From Trueperaceae bacterium (GTDB lineage Bacteria > Deinococcota > Deinococci > Deinococcales > Trueperaceae): a stretch of 5,218 nt of DNA. The position numbers and the translations under genes were made by a program. This document shows positions 5,125 to 5,218 of this stretch, piece after piece. Location of the stretch: positions 1 through 5,218 of the forward strand of contig JAABSI010000153.1 in the NCBI GenBank assembly GCA_011390455.1, in the 5' to 3' direction. The first letter of the stretch is position 1. The number at the start of each line of letters is the position of its first letter. The notes under the pieces are model-generated. The model did not search any database. It was not told where the DNA came from and saw only the letters and a list, made by a program, of their open reading frames with translations.

Positions 5125-5218
5125 GGGACGGTGGTGGACGGGCGGGAGCGGTCGGCGCGCGGCATCGGGCACAGGGTACTCGGTGCGGGCGTCCTGCGGG
5201 GGGTGTCGGGTGGCCCTG

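Noticed and set aside
5170..5185. Imperfect palindrome and a TACCCT -10-like hexamer upstream of the 70-aa gene
   Set aside because: Only 12 of 16 positions are symmetric, and no -35 element sits at a suitable distance, so neither an operator nor a promoter can be supported.

Overview
The window is very GC-rich (roughly 70% or more by eye), and every gene I can support lies on the minus strand. Codon third positions are almost all G or C, GTG starts are common, and one predicted membrane protein resembles a family I associate with Actinobacteria. I therefore infer a high-GC actinobacterium, possibly a deep lineage. Another high-GC phylum is possible, because no rRNA or lineage marker is present.

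Layout in the direction of transcription, from high to low coordinates. First comes a 70-residue two-helix membrane protein of unknown function (4900-5112), with a good ribosome binding site before a GTG start. After a 69-nt gap comes manC, a single-domain mannose-1-phosphate guanylyltransferase (3784-4830). It has all the expected motifs but no recognisable ribosome binding site. A -10-like hexamer sits so close to its ATG that a leaderless transcript is plausible. A 154-nt spacer with several inverted repeats follows (3630-3783).

Next is a tight four-gene run. It holds a lipoprotein carrying seven FG-GAP/VCBS calcium-motif repeats, predicted to be a seven-bladed beta-propeller (2427-3629); a 630-residue polytopic membrane protein that looks like a GT-C-type glycosyltransferase or related envelope-glycan protein (538-2430); a 135-residue membrane protein with about four helices (134-541); and the start of a further membrane protein that runs off the window (1-137). 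Every junction in this run is a 4-nt stop/start overlap (GTGA, GTGA, ATGA), so these genes are very likely co-transcribed and translationally coupled.

Working model (inference): manC makes GDP-mannose, the usual donor for mannosylated glycans and polyprenyl-phosphate-mannose. The downstream operon encodes a cell-surface assembly, with a polytopic membrane protein, two small membrane partners and an externally anchored propeller lipoprotein, that could build, polymerise or modify an envelope glycan. No rRNA, tRNA, CRISPR array, insertion sequence or plus-strand gene was found. The long plus-strand open frames are antisense shadows created by the high GC content.
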